The notes under the pieces were generated by a model. That model was not told the DNA's origin and searched no databases. It saw only the letters and a program-made list of their open reading frames with translations. Made by a program: the position numbers and the translations under genes. Shown here piece after piece: positions 1-10,206 of a stretch of DNA of 64,000 nt. Positions within the stretch are counted from its first letter, which is position 1. The number at the start of each line of letters is the position of its first letter. The stretch covers positions 310,001 through 374,000 of the forward strand of contig NZ_RXOE01000003.1 of assembly GCF_003965815.1 (NCBI RefSeq). The letters run 5' to 3'. Source of the DNA: Variovorax gossypii (GTDB taxonomy: Bacteria > Pseudomonadota > Gammaproteobacteria > Burkholderiales > Burkholderiaceae_C).

Positions 1-1202
1 GGCGCGAGCACCTGATCACCGAGGACGAAGGCAACGACACGCGCTTCGTGGTGCTCAACAAGATCGACACCATGTGGGACACGCTCAGCACGCCCGCGCA
101 GATCGAGCAGCAGATCGAGCGCCAGCGCGAAGGCGCGGCCCGCCTGCTCGAAGTGCCGCTGGCGCAGGTGCTGCCCGTGTCCGCGCAGAAAGGCCTGCAG
201 GCCAAGATCCAGCACGACGGCCAGCTGCTGCAGGCCAGTCGCCTGCCGGCGCTCGAATCGCTGCTCGCCGAAGGCGTGCTCGGCAAGCGCGAGACCATGC
301 TGCGGCTCGCGGTGGATGCGGGCATGACCGCGCTGCGCGCCGAAGCCGAGCGCATTTTGAAGGTGCGCCAGCGCGACCTGGCCGAGCAGGCGCTCGAGCT
401 GCAGGGGCTGCGCGGCAAGAACGTCTCGGTGATCCGTCACATGCGCGCGCGCATCGATCAGGAGCACGCCGAGTTCGAGGGCAGCAACACGCGCATCCTG
501 GCGCTGCGCTCGGTGCAGGGCAAGCTGCTGCGCGAGGTGTATGCCGTGCTCGGCCGCACCGCGCTGAAAGCCGACATGGTGAAGCTCTCGGCCGCGCTCA
601 AGCGCCCCGGCGTCAAGTTCAACGTGCGCAAGGTGTACGCCGAGACATTCGACTCGCTGCGCAACAACCTGCGCGAGGTGCAGGCGACCACGGCAGAGAT
701 CCAGTCGATGCTGCACGCCACTTTTCGCCAGCTCAACGCCGAGCAGGGCTTCACCCTGCAGGCGCCGGCCGAGCCCGACCTCACGGGCTTCGAGCAGGAG
801 CTGGCGCAGATCGAGCGCAGCCACATCCACTACCTGGGCGTGGGCAACCTGCTGAAGCTCGCGCAGGCCGACTTCTGCGACAAGCTGGTCCGCGCGCTCG
901 CCAGCCGGCTGCGGCTGGTCAACGAGGCCGCCATGACCGAGGTCGAGCGCTGGAGCAAGGGCGCGAGCGCGCAGATCGATGCGCAGCTCAAGGAGCGCCG
1001 TCGCAACTTCAGCAAGCGCATCGAGGCGATCGAGCGCATCCAGAGCGCGGCGGGCAACCTCGACGAGCGGCTGGTCGAACTCGCCGCGCAGGAAAGCAAT
1101 CTCTCCGAGCTTCATGTGCAGCTGCGCGAGTTCACTTCGCTGATCGCGCAGCACGGAAGGCCGCAGCCCGCGGCCACCATCGGCGAACTGCGTGCGGCCT
1201 GA
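1..1202 (+). CDS. Dynamin-family GTPase, 3' part
   Basis: This is the C-terminal part of a dynamin-like large GTPase; the gene begins before the window. The frame is open from base 3. The first residues include FVVLNKID, the NKxD guanine-specificity (G4) motif, so the P-loop and G1-G3 motifs lie upstream. The remaining ~380 residues are rich in charged residues and Leu and are predicted mostly helical, as expected for the stalk of bacterial dynamin-like proteins that remodel or bridge membranes. The stop overlaps the GTG start of mutY by 11 bases, so the two are probably co-transcribed. The GTG at 48 lies inside the G4 motif and is not a real start. The exact membrane function is unknown. Confidence 0.8.
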   Translation, partial: REHLITEDEGNDTRFVVLNKIDTMWDTLSTPAQIEQQIERQREGAARLLEVPLAQVLPVSAQKGLQAKIQHDGQLLQASRLPALESLLAEGVLGKRETMLRLAVDAGMTALRAEAERILKVRQRDLAEQALELQGLRGKNVSVIRHMRARIDQEHAEFEGSNTRILALRSVQGKLLREVYAVLGRTALKADMVKLSAALKRPGVKFNVRKVYAETFDSLRNNLREVQATTAEIQSMLHATFRQLNAEQGFTLQAPAEPDLTGFEQELAQIERSHIHYLGVGNLLKLAQADFCDKLVRALASRLRLVNEAAMTEVERWSKGASAQIDAQLKERRRNFSKRIEAIERIQSAAGNLDERLVELAAQESNLSELHVQLREFTSLIAQHGRPQPAATIGELRAA

Positions 1203-2274
1203 AGATTCCGCCTCCAAGGCGGCGACTGCAACCCTGTCATTGCCCCCGGATTTCGCCGCGCAGATCGTGAGCTGGCAGCGCAGCCACGGGCGCAGCCAGC
1301 TGCCGTGGCAGAACACGCGCGACCCGTATCGCGTGTGGCTGTCGGAAGTGATGCTGCAGCAGACGCAGGTGTCGACCGTGCTGGGCTACTTCGCGCGCTT
1401 TCTCGAACGCTTTCCCGATGTGAAGGCGCTGGCCGCCGGCACCGAGGACGAGGTGTTCGGGCTCTGGAGCGGGCTGGGCTACTACAGCCGGGCGCGCAAC
1501 ATGCATCGCTGCGCGCAGGAAGTCGTCGCGCGATTCGGCGGCGAGTTTCCGCGTACCGCGGCTGAACTCGTCACCCTGCCGGGCATCGGTCGATCGACCT
1601 CGGCTGCCATCGCGGCCTTCTGCTTCGGCGAGCGCGTGGCGATCCTCGACGGCAACGTGAAGCGTGTGCTGACGCGCGTGCTCGGCTTCGCTGGCGACAT
1701 GTCTTCCGCGGCGCAGGAGCGCGCTTTGTGGGACCTGGCGACGCAACTGCTTCCGTCCGCGAAGGAAAAGGAAGCCATTGCCTCCTACACGCAGGGCGTG
1801 ATGGACATGGGCGCCACGGTGTGCCTGCCGCGCAAGCCGAGCTGCATGATCTGCCCGGTGCAGAAAAGCTGCGTGGCCCTGCGTGAAGGTGCGCCGGAGC
1901 GCTACCCGGTCAAGACGCGCAAGCTCAAGCGCAGCGCGCAGTCGCTCTGGGTGCTGCTGGCGCGCGATGCGCAAGGCCGCGTGTGGCTGGAGAAGCGGCC
2001 GTCGAAGGGCGTCTGGGCCGGGCTCTATTGCCTGCCGGTGTTCGACAGCCGCGAAGAGCTTCTTGCCGCCCTGCCTGCGGCGGCGCGACGTGGTGCGCAG
2101 GACCTGCCGGCCTTCGTGCACGTCCTGACCCACAAGGATCTGCACCTGCACCCGGTGCAGATCCAGGACGGCCACCCGCAAGGCGAGGGCGCGCGCTGGT
2201 TCGAGGCGCAGGAGTGGAGCCGGCTGGGCCTGCCGGCGCCGATGCGCAAGCTGCTGGAAGGCGGCGAGGCCTAG
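1192..2274 (+). CDS. mutY: A/G-specific adenine DNA glycosylase MutY
   Basis: MutY removes adenine mispaired with 8-oxoguanine in base excision repair. The 360-residue product has the helix-hairpin-helix LPGIGRSTSAAI followed by AILDGNVKRV with the catalytic Asp, the EVMLQQTQV motif with the catalytic Glu, and the iron-sulfur loop CLPRKPSCMICPVQKSC (C-x6-C-x2-C-x5-C). A NUDIX-like C-terminal domain for 8-oxoG recognition follows. The GTG start overlaps the end of the dynamin-like gene; a later in-frame start is possible because the first ~20 residues are not conserved-looking. It converges on rapZ. Confidence 0.95.
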   Translation: MRPEDSASKAATATLSLPPDFAAQIVSWQRSHGRSQLPWQNTRDPYRVWLSEVMLQQTQVSTVLGYFARFLERFPDVKALAAGTEDEVFGLWSGLGYYSRARNMHRCAQEVVARFGGEFPRTAAELVTLPGIGRSTSAAIAAFCFGERVAILDGNVKRVLTRVLGFAGDMSSAAQERALWDLATQLLPSAKEKEAIASYTQGVMDMGATVCLPRKPSCMICPVQKSCVALREGAPERYPVKTRKLKRSAQSLWVLLARDAQGRVWLEKRPSKGVWAGLYCLPVFDSREELLAALPAAARRGAQDLPAFVHVLTHKDLHLHPVQIQDGHPQGEGARWFEAQEWSRLGLPAPMRKLLEGGEA

Positions 2275-2290
2275 CCAGCCCGCCAGTCGA

Positions 2291-3169
2291 TCAAATCGCG
2301 TCGAGTTCGCGGTGGCGCTTGAGCGCACCCCAGCGGGCGCCGAACGAGCGCGCCAGTTGCTCGACCAGGAACACCGAGCGGTGCTGTCCGCCCGTGCACC
2401 CGATGGCCACCGTCACGTAGCTGCGATGGTCGCGCGCCAGCGCGTCGAGCCAGTGCGTCAGGAACTGCTCGATGTCGTCGTACATGCGCGCCACGTCGTC
2501 GTGCTCGCGCAGCCACTCGATCACCGGCTCGTCGCGGCCGGTGAGCGGGCGCAGCGCCGGCACGTAGTGCGGGTTGGGCAGCATGCGCACGTCGAACACG
2601 TAATCGGCGTCCAGCGGCACGCCGCGCTTGAAGGCGAAAGACTCGAACACCAGCGTCAGCGCGCTCTGCGGCGCCGAGATCAGCGACTTGATGTAGCTCT
2701 GCAGCTGCGCCGGGCGGATCAGGCTGGTGTCGATCACGTCGGCGCCGTCGCGCAGGTCGGCCAGCAGCTCGCGCTCGAGCTCGATGGCCTGGGTCAGCAC
2801 GCGGTGCTGCTCGGGTGCGTCGGTGCGGCCTTCCTGGCGCGAGAGCGGGTGGCGGCGGCGGGTTTCCGAATAGCGGCGCAGCAGGGCGTCGGTGGTCGCG
2901 TCTAGGAACAGCGAGCGCAGCGAGATCCCGCCGTCACGGCGCAGCGCCTCGAGCTGCTGCGGAACGATGGGCAGCGAGACGCCGCTTCGCACGTCCATGG
3001 CAATGGCCACGCGCGTGGCCTGCTGCTCGTGCTGCAGCGCGATGAACGAAGTCAGCAGCTCGGGCGGCAGGTTGTCGACGCAGTAGTAGCCCGCGTCTTC
3101 CAGCGCATGCAGGGCCACCGACTTGCCGGAACCCGACATGCCCGTGATGAGCACGAGATCGAGGGTCAT
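2291..3169 (-). CDS. rapZ: RNase adapter protein RapZ
   Basis: RapZ (YvcJ family) is a nucleotide-binding adapter; in enterobacteria it directs RNase E to the GlmZ sRNA and so tunes amino-sugar synthesis. The 292-residue product starts [17 protein letters not shown], with the Walker A P-loop at residues ~10-17. Near the C-terminus it has [18 protein letters not shown], the conserved RapZ signature. The ATG overlaps the recN stop by four bases (ATGA), so translation is probably coupled. The open frame continues upstream in the recN antiphase, but the overlap and the P-loop position fix this start. Confidence 0.94.
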   Translation of the reverse strand: MTLDLVLITGMSGSGKSVALHALEDAGYYCVDNLPPELLTSFIALQHEQQATRVAIAMDVRSGVSLPIVPQQLEALRRDGGISLRSLFLDATTDALLRRYSETRRRHPLSRQEGRTDAPEQHRVLTQAIELERELLADLRDGADVIDTSLIRPAQLQSYIKSLISAPQSALTLVFESFAFKRGVPLDADYVFDVRMLPNPHYVPALRPLTGRDEPVIEWLREHDDVARMYDDIEQFLTHWLDALARDHRSYVTVAIGCTGGQHRSVFLVEQLARSFGARWGALKRHRELDAI

Positions 3170-4848
3170 TGCAGGGCTGCCGAAGTCTTGTGGCCGAGCA
3201 TTTCGCGCGCGTGGGCGAGCGAGGTCTGCGAGACCTTCTCGCCGCCAAGCATGCGGGCGATTTCCCTGGCGCGGCTGTCGTCGTCGAGGCGCGACACGCC
3301 GCTCTCGGTGCGCGGGCCGTCGCTGCCGGTGGCGGCTGTCTGGCGCTTGGCCACCACGAGGTGGTGGTCGGCACAGGCGGCCACCTGGGGCAGGTGGGTC
3401 ACGGCGAGCACCTGGCGGTCGCGGCCGAGCTGCTTCATCAGGCGGCCGACGGTCTCCGCGACCGCCCCGCCAACGCCGGAGTCGACCTCGTCGAAGATCA
3501 GCGTCTGCGCGGCGCCGAGCTGGCTGGTGGTGACTGCGATGGCCAGTGCGATGCGCGACAGTTCGCCGCCCGAAGCCACCTTGCCGATGGCCCGGGGCGT
3601 GCTGCCGGTGTGGCCGGCCACGAGAAAGGCGACGTCCTCGAGGCCTGCTCGGCTGGGCTGTGCCAGCGGCTGAAGCTCGACTTCGAAGCGCCCGCCCTGC
3701 ATGCCCAGGCCCTGCATCGCGTCGGTGACGGCCTGGCCGAGGCGCGGCGCGGCCTGTTTGCGGGCCTTGCCCAGCGCCTTGGCTTCCTTCATGTAGGCCT
3801 GCTGCGCGGCCTGCTCGGCGCGTTCCAGGCCTTCGAGATCGCTCTGTGCGTCGAGCGCCTGCAGCTCGGCCTGCCAGCCGGCCAGCAGTGCCGGCAGCTC
3901 GGCCGGCGGGCGCTTGTAGCGGCGCGCGAGCGACATCCACAGACCCATGCGCTCGTCGAGTTCGGCGAGGCTTTGCGGGTCGGTGTCGGCATCGCGAAGG
4001 TAGCCGTGCAGCGTGTGCGCCGCGTCGGAGGCCTGCGCCACGCAGGAGGCGAGCACCTCGCCCAGTGCGCGGAACTCGGGCTCGATGTGCTCGCAGTTCT
4101 GCAGCAGCGTGGCCGCGCGCTGAAGCGCGGAGAGGGCGCCGTTGTCGTCGTCTTCGAGCGCCTGGCTGGCGCCCTGGGCCGCGTCGATCAGCGCCTGCGC
4201 GTTCGAGATGCGCGAGTGGTTGGTGGAGAGCTCTTCCCACTCGTCGGCACCCGGCGCGAGCTTGGCGACTTCGGAGATCTGCCATTGCAGCCGCTCGCGT
4301 TCGCGCTGCAGCGAGTCTTGCGCCGAGCGCGCGTGCTCGAGCGCGGAAAGCGCCTGCCGCCAGGCTTGCCATGCGGCATCGAGCGCGTCGGTGCGCACGC
4401 CGGCGTAGGCATCGAGCAGGCCGCGCACCGCCTCGGGCCGCGTCAGGCTCTGCCAGGCGTGCTGACCGTGAATGTCGAGCAGGCGGTCGCCGAGTTCGCG
4501 CAGCTGCGTGGCGGTGGCGGGGCTGCCGTTGATCCAGCCGCGGCTGCGGCCCTGCAGGTCGACCGTGCGGCGCAGCAGCAGTGCGTCGCCGGCCTCGAAG
4601 CCGCCTTCGTCGAGCCAGCTGCCGAGGGCCGGATCGGCATCGAACTCGGCGCTCACGTCGAGCCGCTCGGCGCCTTCGCGCACCGCGCCGGCATCGGCGC
4701 GATTGCCCAGCGCCAGCTGCAGCGCGTCGATCAGGATGGATTTGCCCGCACCGGTTTCGCCGGTCAATACCGTGAAGCCGCCGGACAGGTCGAGTTCGAG
4801 TGATCGCACGATCACGAAGTCGCGCAGTGCGATGCGTCGCAGCGCCAT
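3166..4848 (-). CDS. recN: DNA repair protein RecN
   Basis: RecN is an SMC-like ATPase that acts early in double-strand break repair. The 560-residue product starts [14 protein letters not shown]. It has Walker [15 protein letters not shown] near residue 30, a central helical coiled-coil region, the ABC signature [13 protein letters not shown] and Walker [14 protein letters not shown] in the last third, as in the family (E. coli 553 aa). The gene lies between nadK and rapZ on the same strand: the nadK stop is one base before the recN ATG, and rapZ overlaps its stop. The arrangement nadK-recN is common in beta-proteobacteria. Confidence 0.96.
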   Translation of the reverse strand: MALRRIALRDFVIVRSLELDLSGGFTVLTGETGAGKSILIDALQLALGNRADAGAVREGAERLDVSAEFDADPALGSWLDEGGFEAGDALLLRRTVDLQGRSRGWINGSPATATQLRELGDRLLDIHGQHAWQSLTRPEAVRGLLDAYAGVRTDALDAAWQAWRQALSALEHARSAQDSLQRERERLQWQISEVAKLAPGADEWEELSTNHSRISNAQALIDAAQGASQALEDDDNGALSALQRAATLLQNCEHIEPEFRALGEVLASCVAQASDAAHTLHGYLRDADTDPQSLAELDERMGLWMSLARRYKRPPAELPALLAGWQAELQALDAQSDLEGLERAEQAAQQAYMKEAKALGKARKQAAPRLGQAVTDAMQGLGMQGGRFEVELQPLAQPSRAGLEDVAFLVAGHTGSTPRAIGKVASGGELSRIALAIAVTTSQLGAAQTLIFDEVDSGVGGAVAETVGRLMKQLGRDRQVLAVTHLPQVAACADHHLVVAKRQTAATGSDGPRTESGVSRLDDDSRAREIARMLGGEKVSQTSLAHAREMLGHKTSAALQ

Positions 4849-4849
4849 T

Positions 4850-5761
4850 TCAGGAGCCCCCTTCGTTCCAGTGAAGTTTCTTGCGCAGCGTGTCGAAATA
4901 GCTCCAGCCGCGCGGATGCAGGAAGCGCACCCGGAAGTCGGAGCGGCGCACCACCACGCGGTCGCCAATCGCCAGCGAGGCCAGCGACTGCATGTCGAAA
5001 TTGGCGCTGGCGTCGCGCCCGCCGACCAGCTCGATGACGATCTCGTCGGCGTCGGGCAGCAGCACGGGGCGGTTCGACAGCGTGTGTGGTGCGATGGGTA
5101 CCAGCACCCAGCCCGGCACGGCGGGATGCAAGAGTGGCCCGCCGGCCGACAGCGCATAGGCGGTCGAGCCGGTGGGCGTGGCGATGATCAGGCCGTCGGC
5201 GCGCTGGTTGGCAACGAAATGCCGGCCCACCGACACGCGAAGCTCGACCATGCCGGAGGTGGCGCCGCGATTGACGACCACGTCGTTCATCGCAAAGGCG
5301 TCGAACACCGATACGCCGTCGCGCACGACCTGCGCCTGCATCAGGCTGCGGTGGTCTTCCTCGTATTCGCCGGCCAGCATCGGAATGAGCGTGGCCTGGT
5401 AGTTGTCGAGCGGGATGTCGGTGATGAAGCCGAGCCGGCCGCGGTTGATGCCGATCAGCGGAATGCCGTAGCTGGCCAGTTGCCGGCCGATGCCGAGCAT
5501 GGTGCCGTCGCCGCCGACCACGAGGCCGAGGTCGCAGCGCTGGCCGATTTCCTCGACGGTGAGGGCCTGGTAGCGCGGATGGGCGGGGGCGCCGTCATCG
5601 GCTTCTTCGCACGTCGGGCGCTCTACGAACACCGTGCAGCCCTGGGATTCGAGGAAGGCGCCGATGCCCTCCATGACGCTGTCGCGCGCATCCGCCTGCG
5701 CCCGGGCGCCGGAAGCCTGGTATTTGCCGATCAGGGCTACGTGACGAAAGCGAGAGGTCAT
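4850..5761 (-). CDS. nadK: NAD kinase
   Basis: NAD kinase phosphorylates NAD to NADP. The 303-residue product carries the family motifs [10 protein letters not shown] (the GGDG nucleotide site) and [10 protein letters not shown], plus NEVVINRG-like and [15 protein letters not shown] segments in the middle of the protein. It is the first gene of the leftward nadK-recN-rapZ operon and is divergent from hrcA; only ~31 bases separate the two starts, so their promoters must overlap. The ATG is chosen because the N-terminus [10 protein letters not shown] matches the usual start of the family. Confidence 0.95.
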   Translation of the reverse strand: MTSRFRHVALIGKYQASGARAQADARDSVMEGIGAFLESQGCTVFVERPTCEEADDGAPAHPRYQALTVEEIGQRCDLGLVVGGDGTMLGIGRQLASYGIPLIGINRGRLGFITDIPLDNYQATLIPMLAGEYEEDHRSLMQAQVVRDGVSVFDAFAMNDVVVNRGATSGMVELRVSVGRHFVANQRADGLIIATPTGSTAYALSAGGPLLHPAVPGWVLVPIAPHTLSNRPVLLPDADEIVIELVGGRDASANFDMQSLASLAIGDRVVVRRSDFRVRFLHPRGWSYFDTLRKKLHWNEGGS

Positions 5762-5792
5762 ATCTCACAAATTACAACACTAAAATCTTGCA

Positions 5793-6800
5793 ATGCTGGA
5801 CGACCGTGCCAAGTTGCTGCTCAAGACGCTCGTCGAGCGCTACATCGCTGACGGGCAACCCGTGGGGTCGCGGACGCTTTCGCGTTCCTCGGGGCTCGAT
5901 CTGTCGCCGGCAACCATCCGCAACGTCATGTCCGACCTCGAGGCGCTGGGGCTGATCGCCAGCCCGCACACCTCGGCTGGCCGCATTCCAACGCATCGCG
6001 GCTATCGCCTCTTCGTCGACACGATGCTGACCGCCCAGCGCGAGCAGATGACCGCGCCGAGCCTCGCGCCCGACCAGCCGCAGAAGGTGATCGCCAATGC
6101 GGCGCACCTGCTGTCGAACATGTCGCAGTTCGTCGGCGTGGTGATGGCGCCGCGGCGTGCTTCTGTGTTCAAGCAGATCGAGTTCCTGCGGCTGTCGGAA
6201 CGACGCCTGCTGGTGATCATCGTCTCGCCCGACGGCGATGTGCAGAACCGGGTGATCTTTCCGGAGGCCGACTATTCGCAGTCGCAACTGGTCGAGGCCT
6301 CGAACTACATCAACGCGAACTACGCTGGCCTGACCATCGAGCAGGTGCGCGACCGGCTGCAGTCCGAGATCGAGATGCTGCGCGGCGAGATCGCGACGCT
6401 GATGCAGGCCGCTGTGCAGGTCAGCTCCGAAGTGCTGACCGAGGCGCAGGAAGACGACGTCGTGATCTCCGGCGAGCGCAACCTGCTGGCGGTGAGCGAT
6501 TTCTCCAGCGACATGGGGCAGCTGCGCCGCGCCTTCGAGCTCTTCGAGCAGAAGGCCCAGCTGATGCGCCTACTGGACGTGTCGAGCAAGGCCGAGGGCG
6601 TGCGCATCTTCATCGGCGGCGAGAGCCAGGTGGTGCCGTTCGAGGAGTTGTCCATCGTCAGTGCCAACTACGAGGTCGACGGGCAGGTCGTGGGCACGCT
6701 GGGCGTGATCGGGCCGACGCGCATGCCTTACGAGCGCATGATCCAGATCGTCGACATCACGTCGCGTCTGGTGAGCAATGCGCTCAGTCATCGCAAGTAG
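5793..6800 (+). CDS. hrcA: Heat-inducible transcription repressor HrcA
   Basis: HrcA represses class I heat-shock genes (groESL, and in many bacteria the dnaK operon) by binding CIRCE inverted repeats. The 335-residue product has an N-terminal winged helix ([20 protein letters not shown], then [13 protein letters not shown]) and the C-terminal regulatory domain with [15 protein letters not shown] and FIGGE. I see no CIRCE element in the short spacer to nadK, so autoregulation through CIRCE is not supported here. Divergence from nadK is a typical burkholderial arrangement. Confidence 0.95.
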   Translation: MLDDRAKLLLKTLVERYIADGQPVGSRTLSRSSGLDLSPATIRNVMSDLEALGLIASPHTSAGRIPTHRGYRLFVDTMLTAQREQMTAPSLAPDQPQKVIANAAHLLSNMSQFVGVVMAPRRASVFKQIEFLRLSERRLLVIIVSPDGDVQNRVIFPEADYSQSQLVEASNYINANYAGLTIEQVRDRLQSEIEMLRGEIATLMQAAVQVSSEVLTEAQEDDVVISGERNLLAVSDFSSDMGQLRRAFELFEQKAQLMRLLDVSSKAEGVRIFIGGESQVVPFEELSIVSANYEVDGQVVGTLGVIGPTRMPYERMIQIVDITSRLVSNALSHRK

Positions 6801-6831
6801 GTCGCGCGGCGCGAATAGAATCGTTCCGCGT

Positions 6832-6908
<77 letters not shown>

Positions 6909-6990
6909 CCACTCCCTCGGCGATTCGATCTTTGCATCTTTTGTCGTGCTTTCGGGGAGCAGCCAAAAACAGGCTATAATCGAGAGCTTC

Positions 6991-7067
6991 GCGGCTGTAG
7001 CTCAGCTGGATAGAGTACTTGGCTACGAACCAAGGGGTCGTGGGTTCGATTCCTGCCAGCCGCACCA
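6991..7067 (+). tRNA. tRNA-Arg(ACG), copy 1
   Basis: The 77-nt cloverleaf runs from GCGGCTG to CAGCCGC plus ACCA. The anticodon loop is CTACGAA with anticodon ACG at 7025-7027, presumably edited to ICG by TadA. A TATAAT hexamer at 6975-6980 precedes it, so it probably has its own promoter; no clear -35 is visible. A strong terminator follows. Confidence 0.96.
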
Positions 7068-7072
7068 TCTTG

Positions 7073-7113
7073 AAAATGCCCGGAAGATTCGTCTTCCGGG
7101 CATTTTTCTTTTT
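7073..7113 (+). terminator. Rho-independent terminator after tRNA-Arg copy 1
   Basis: A 12-bp GC-rich stem (ATGCCCGGAAGA / TCTTCCGGGCAT) with a short TTCG-type loop is followed by a T-rich run. It ends the first tRNA-Arg transcript. Its A-rich left flank could make it bidirectional. Confidence 0.9.
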
Positions 7114-7193
7114 CGGGCTTTGCGCTACTTTCGTGACAGTTCGCCCGAGTAAATCCGAAAAGGACAATAAAGCGGGCTATAATTGCTAGCTGT

Positions 7194-7270
7194 GCGGCTG
7201 TAGCTCAGCTGGATAGAGTACTTGGCTACGAACCAAGGGGTCGTGGGTTCGATTCCTGCCAGCCGCACCA
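7194..7270 (+). tRNA. tRNA-Arg(ACG), copy 2
   Basis: The sequence is identical over all 77 nt to the copy 203 bases upstream, with anticodon ACG at 7228-7230. It also has its own TATAAT at 7178-7183 and its own terminator. The flanks differ from those of copy 1, so this is an older duplication kept identical, or gene conversion. Confidence 0.96.
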
Positions 7271-7280
7271 CTATAAAGAA

Positions 7281-7309
7281 AGCCCGCAACGCGAGTTGCG
7301 GGCTTTTTT
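7281..7309 (+). terminator. Rho-independent terminator after tRNA-Arg copy 2
   Basis: The stem AGCCCGCAAC / GTTGCGGGCT with a GCGA tetraloop is followed by six T. It separates the tRNA from greB, whose ribosome binding site begins directly after the T-run. Confidence 0.9.
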
Positions 7310-7326
7310 CTTTTCGGAGGTTTGGC

Positions 7327-7902
7327 GTGAACAAGGCATTCACCAAGGAAACGGATTCCGACGGAGACGACGACGGCGCCGATGGTGCCTCGCCTCCGAT
7401 CCCCGCGGGCGGCAAGAACTACATCACCCCCGAAGGCTACGCACGTCTGCGCGACGAACTGCTGCAGCTGATGGACGAGGAGCGCCCGAAGATCGTCGAG
7501 ACCGTGCACTGGGCCGCGAAGAACGGCGATCGTTCCGAGAACGGCGACTACCTCTACGGCAAGAAGCGCCTGCGCGAGATCGACCGTCGCATCCGCTTTC
7601 TCACCAAGCGCCTCGAGATCGCGGAGGTCACCGATCCGTCTGTGCACCATGGCCGCGATCAGGTCTTCTTCGGTGCCACCGTCCTTTATGCCGACGAAAC
7701 CGGCGCCGAGCGCAGCGTCACGATCCTCGGCATCGACGAAGCGGAGAGTGCGAAGTCGCAGGTCAGCTGGATATCGCCGATCGCGCGGGCGCTCTTGAAG
7801 TCGCGCGAGGGTGACGTGGTGAAGCTCGTCACGCCGGGTGGGGCGCACGATGTCGAGATCCTGTCCGTGAGCTATCCGGCGCCGCGTCCGGCCACGGAAT
7901 AA
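7327..7902 (+). CDS. greB: Transcription elongation factor GreB
   Basis: Gre factors enter the RNA polymerase secondary channel and stimulate cleavage of backtracked RNA. The product is 191 residues. The acidic coiled-coil tip GDRSENGDY and the following YGKKRLREID lie in the N-terminal domain; SPIARALLKSREGDVV marks the FKBP-like C-terminal domain and the GreB type. The N-terminus has an extra acidic stretch (SDGDDDGADG). I chose the GTG at 7327 because CGGAGG lies six bases upstream at 7315-7320; the open frame reaches back into the tRNA gene, which cannot be coding. It converges on spoT with a 7-base gap. Confidence 0.93.
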   Translation: MNKAFTKETDSDGDDDGADGASPPIPAGGKNYITPEGYARLRDELLQLMDEERPKIVETVHWAAKNGDRSENGDYLYGKKRLREIDRRIRFLTKRLEIAEVTDPSVHHGRDQVFFGATVLYADETGAERSVTILGIDEAESAKSQVSWISPIARALLKSREGDVVKLVTPGGAHDVEILSVSYPAPRPATE

Positions 7903-7909
7903 CGGAGGG

Positions 7910-10165
7910 TCAGGGCGCGGGAACCGTCCTGGAAGCGGTCAGCACTGAGGCCGTACGCCGCGCCGCCCTCAGCACCGCATCCAGATGCGCGCGGTCGCGC
8001 ACGGCGATCACGAAGCGCAGGTCGGTCGAATCCTGCGGAGTTTCGTCGGCCATCTCCACGTGCGTGATGTCGGCCTCTGCATCGGCCAGCGTGGCTGCGA
8101 CACGCGCCAGCACGCCCTTGTCGTTGCGCACGGTGATCACCACTCCGGTCTCGAAGGCACGCGTGGGCTCGTCCGCCCACTCGACGGCGAAGAAGCGCTC
8201 GCTGTCCTTGTGGCGCAGCCGCTGGCCGACGCCGCAGTCTTCGGTGTGCACCACCAGGCCTTCGCCATGGCCGAGGTAGCCGACGATCGGGTCGCCGGGA
8301 ATCGGTCGACAGCACAGCGCGAAGCGCACTGAAGAGTTCTCGCTGCCGTCCAGCGTGACAGCGCCTTGCGACACCGTTTCATGCGAAATGAAGCGCTCGC
8401 GGCTCAGCAGCAGCGCGTCGGGCCGTTCGCCCAGTTCGGAAAGCATTGCCACCAGACGCTTCGCGACGATGCTCGCGATGCGTTTGCCCAGGCCGATGTC
8501 GGTCAGCAGTTCGGAGCGGGTGCGGTTGCCGGTGAAGCGCAGCAGCTTCTCCCACAGCGCCTGATGTTCCTCGTCGTCCTCGGGCAGCTTGCTCAAGCCC
8601 TCGGCGCGCAGTGCCTGTGCGAGCAGCTTCTCGCCCAGCCCTTCGGACTCGGCATGCGCCAGCGTCTTCAGGTAGTGGCGGATCTTGGAGCGCGCCCGAC
8701 CGGTTCGCACGAAGCCCAGCCAGGCCGGATTGGGCGTCGACACCGGTGCCGTGATCACCTCGACCACGTCGCCGTTCTTGAGCTCGGTGCGCAGCGGCAC
8801 CTGGTCGCCGTTGATGCGCGCGGCCGAGGTGTGGTCGCCGATGTTGCTGTGAATGGCGTAGGCGAAGTCGACCACCGTGGCGCCGCGGGGCAGCGCCATG
8901 ATCTGGCTCTTGGGCGTGAACACGTAGACCGCGTCGGGAAACAGGTCGACCTTGACGTGGTCCCAGAACTCGGCGGCGTCGCGCGTCTCGTCCTGGATGT
9001 CGAGCAGCGACTGCAGCCACTTGGTGCCCAGCCGGTCGTTGCTGGCGGCGTTGGGCTCGGCGGCCTTGTACAGCCAATGTGCGGCCACGCCCGATTCGGC
9101 CACCACGTGCATCGCCTCGGTCCGCAACTGGAACTCGACGCTCACGCCGGCCGGTCCCACGAGCGTGGTGTGCAGCGACTGGTAGCCGTTGAGCTTGGCG
9201 ATCGCGATGTGATCCTTGAATTTGCCCGGCAGGGGCTTGTACATCTGGTGAAGGATGCCGAGCCCGGTGTAGCAGGCGATCACGTTCGGCACGATCAGGC
9301 GGAAACCGTAGATATCGGTCACCTGGGCGAAGCTCAGGTGTTTTTCCTCCATCTTGCGGTAGATGGAATAAAGCGTCTTCTCGCGGCCGGCGATCCGCAG
9401 CGTCATGCCGGCGGCCGAAAAGGCGGCTTCGACCTCTTTCTGCACCTTCTGGATCAGGTCGCGGCGTCGGCCGCGCGCCTTGGCGACGGCCTTCGACAGC
9501 GTGGCATAACGCCACGGTTTCAAATGCCGGAACGACAGCTCCTGCAACTCGCGGTAGGTCTGGTTCAGCCCCAGGCGATGGGCGATGGGCGCGTAGATGT
9601 CCAGAGTCTCGCGCGAGATCCGGCCCCACTTTTCACGCGGTGCGTCGGCCAGCGTGCGCATATTGTGCGTGCGGTCCGCCAGCTTGACCAGGATGACGCG
9701 CACGTCGCGTGCCATCGCCAGCAGCATCTTGCGGAACGACTCGGCCTGGTTCTCTTCGCGGGTGTTGAACTGAAGCTTGTCGAGCTTGGTGAGCCCGTCG
9801 ACCAGCTCGGCAACCGGGGCTCCGAAGCGCTCGATGAGCTCGGGCTTCGTGACGCCGCAGTCCTCGATGGCGTCGTGGAGCAGGGCGGCCATCAGCGCCT
9901 GCGCGTCGAGCTTCCATTCGGCGCACTGCGCCGCCACGGCGATGGGGTGGGTGATGTACGGTTCGCCGCTGTTGCGCAGCTGACCGAGGTGCGCCTCGTC
10001 CGCGAAACGGTAGGCGCGGCGGACCAGCTCGGTGTCTTCAGGGCTCAGGTAGTCCAGCCGCGCGGTCAGTGCGGCGAAGCTCGCGGCGGCCGCATTCAGC
10101 GCCGCCGGGCTCGGCTTCGGCGTGCCTTTGGGGGCATGGGACTGAGATTTGGCGACCGCGCTCAT
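7910..10165 (-). CDS. spoT: Bifunctional (p)ppGpp synthetase/hydrolase SpoT
   Basis: This is the long RSH enzyme that makes and degrades (p)ppGpp. The 751-residue product has, in order, the HD hydrolase domain with LLHDAIED, the synthetase domain with REKTLYSIYRKM, YGFRLIVPN and GYQSLHTTLVGP, the TGS domain (IMALPRGATVVDFAYAIHSN), a helical region and a C-terminal ACT domain. The intact HDxxED motif supports hydrolase activity. The start at 10165 gives MSAVAKSQ; the frame extends 20 codons further upstream but with no conserved sequence. It follows rpoZ, as in E. coli, but a terminator lies between them. Confidence 0.94.
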   Translation of the reverse strand: MSAVAKSQSHAPKGTPKPSPAALNAAAASFAALTARLDYLSPEDTELVRRAYRFADEAHLGQLRNSGEPYITHPIAVAAQCAEWKLDAQALMAALLHDAIEDCGVTKPELIERFGAPVAELVDGLTKLDKLQFNTREENQAESFRKMLLAMARDVRVILVKLADRTHNMRTLADAPREKWGRISRETLDIYAPIAHRLGLNQTYRELQELSFRHLKPWRYATLSKAVAKARGRRRDLIQKVQKEVEAAFSAAGMTLRIAGREKTLYSIYRKMEEKHLSFAQVTDIYGFRLIVPNVIACYTGLGILHQMYKPLPGKFKDHIAIAKLNGYQSLHTTLVGPAGVSVEFQLRTEAMHVVAESGVAAHWLYKAAEPNAASNDRLGTKWLQSLLDIQDETRDAAEFWDHVKVDLFPDAVYVFTPKSQIMALPRGATVVDFAYAIHSNIGDHTSAARINGDQVPLRTELKNGDVVEVITAPVSTPNPAWLGFVRTGRARSKIRHYLKTLAHAESEGLGEKLLAQALRAEGLSKLPEDDEEHQALWEKLLRFTGNRTRSELLTDIGLGKRIASIVAKRLVAMLSELGERPDALLLSRERFISHETVSQGAVTLDGSENSSVRFALCCRPIPGDPIVGYLGHGEGLVVHTEDCGVGQRLRHKDSERFFAVEWADEPTRAFETGVVITVRNDKGVLARVAATLADAEADITHVEMADETPQDSTDLRFVIAVRDRAHLDAVLRAARRTASVLTASRTVPAP

Positions 10166-10206
10166 GCCTACCACTTTAGCGTGACCGATGTGTGGACGCG
10201 TCCGGA

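Noticed and set aside
2291-4372. A 693-codon leftward ORF covering rapZ and part of recN
   Set aside because: Only its last 292 codons are RapZ; the rest is the shadow of recN in another frame.
5762-5792. CIRCE element upstream of hrcA
   Set aside because: The TTAGCACTC-N9-GAGTGCTAA inverted repeat is not present in the nadK-hrcA spacer.
7222-7326. Longer greB starting inside tRNA-Arg
   Set aside because: It would run through the tRNA and its terminator; the GTG at 7327 has a good ribosome site.
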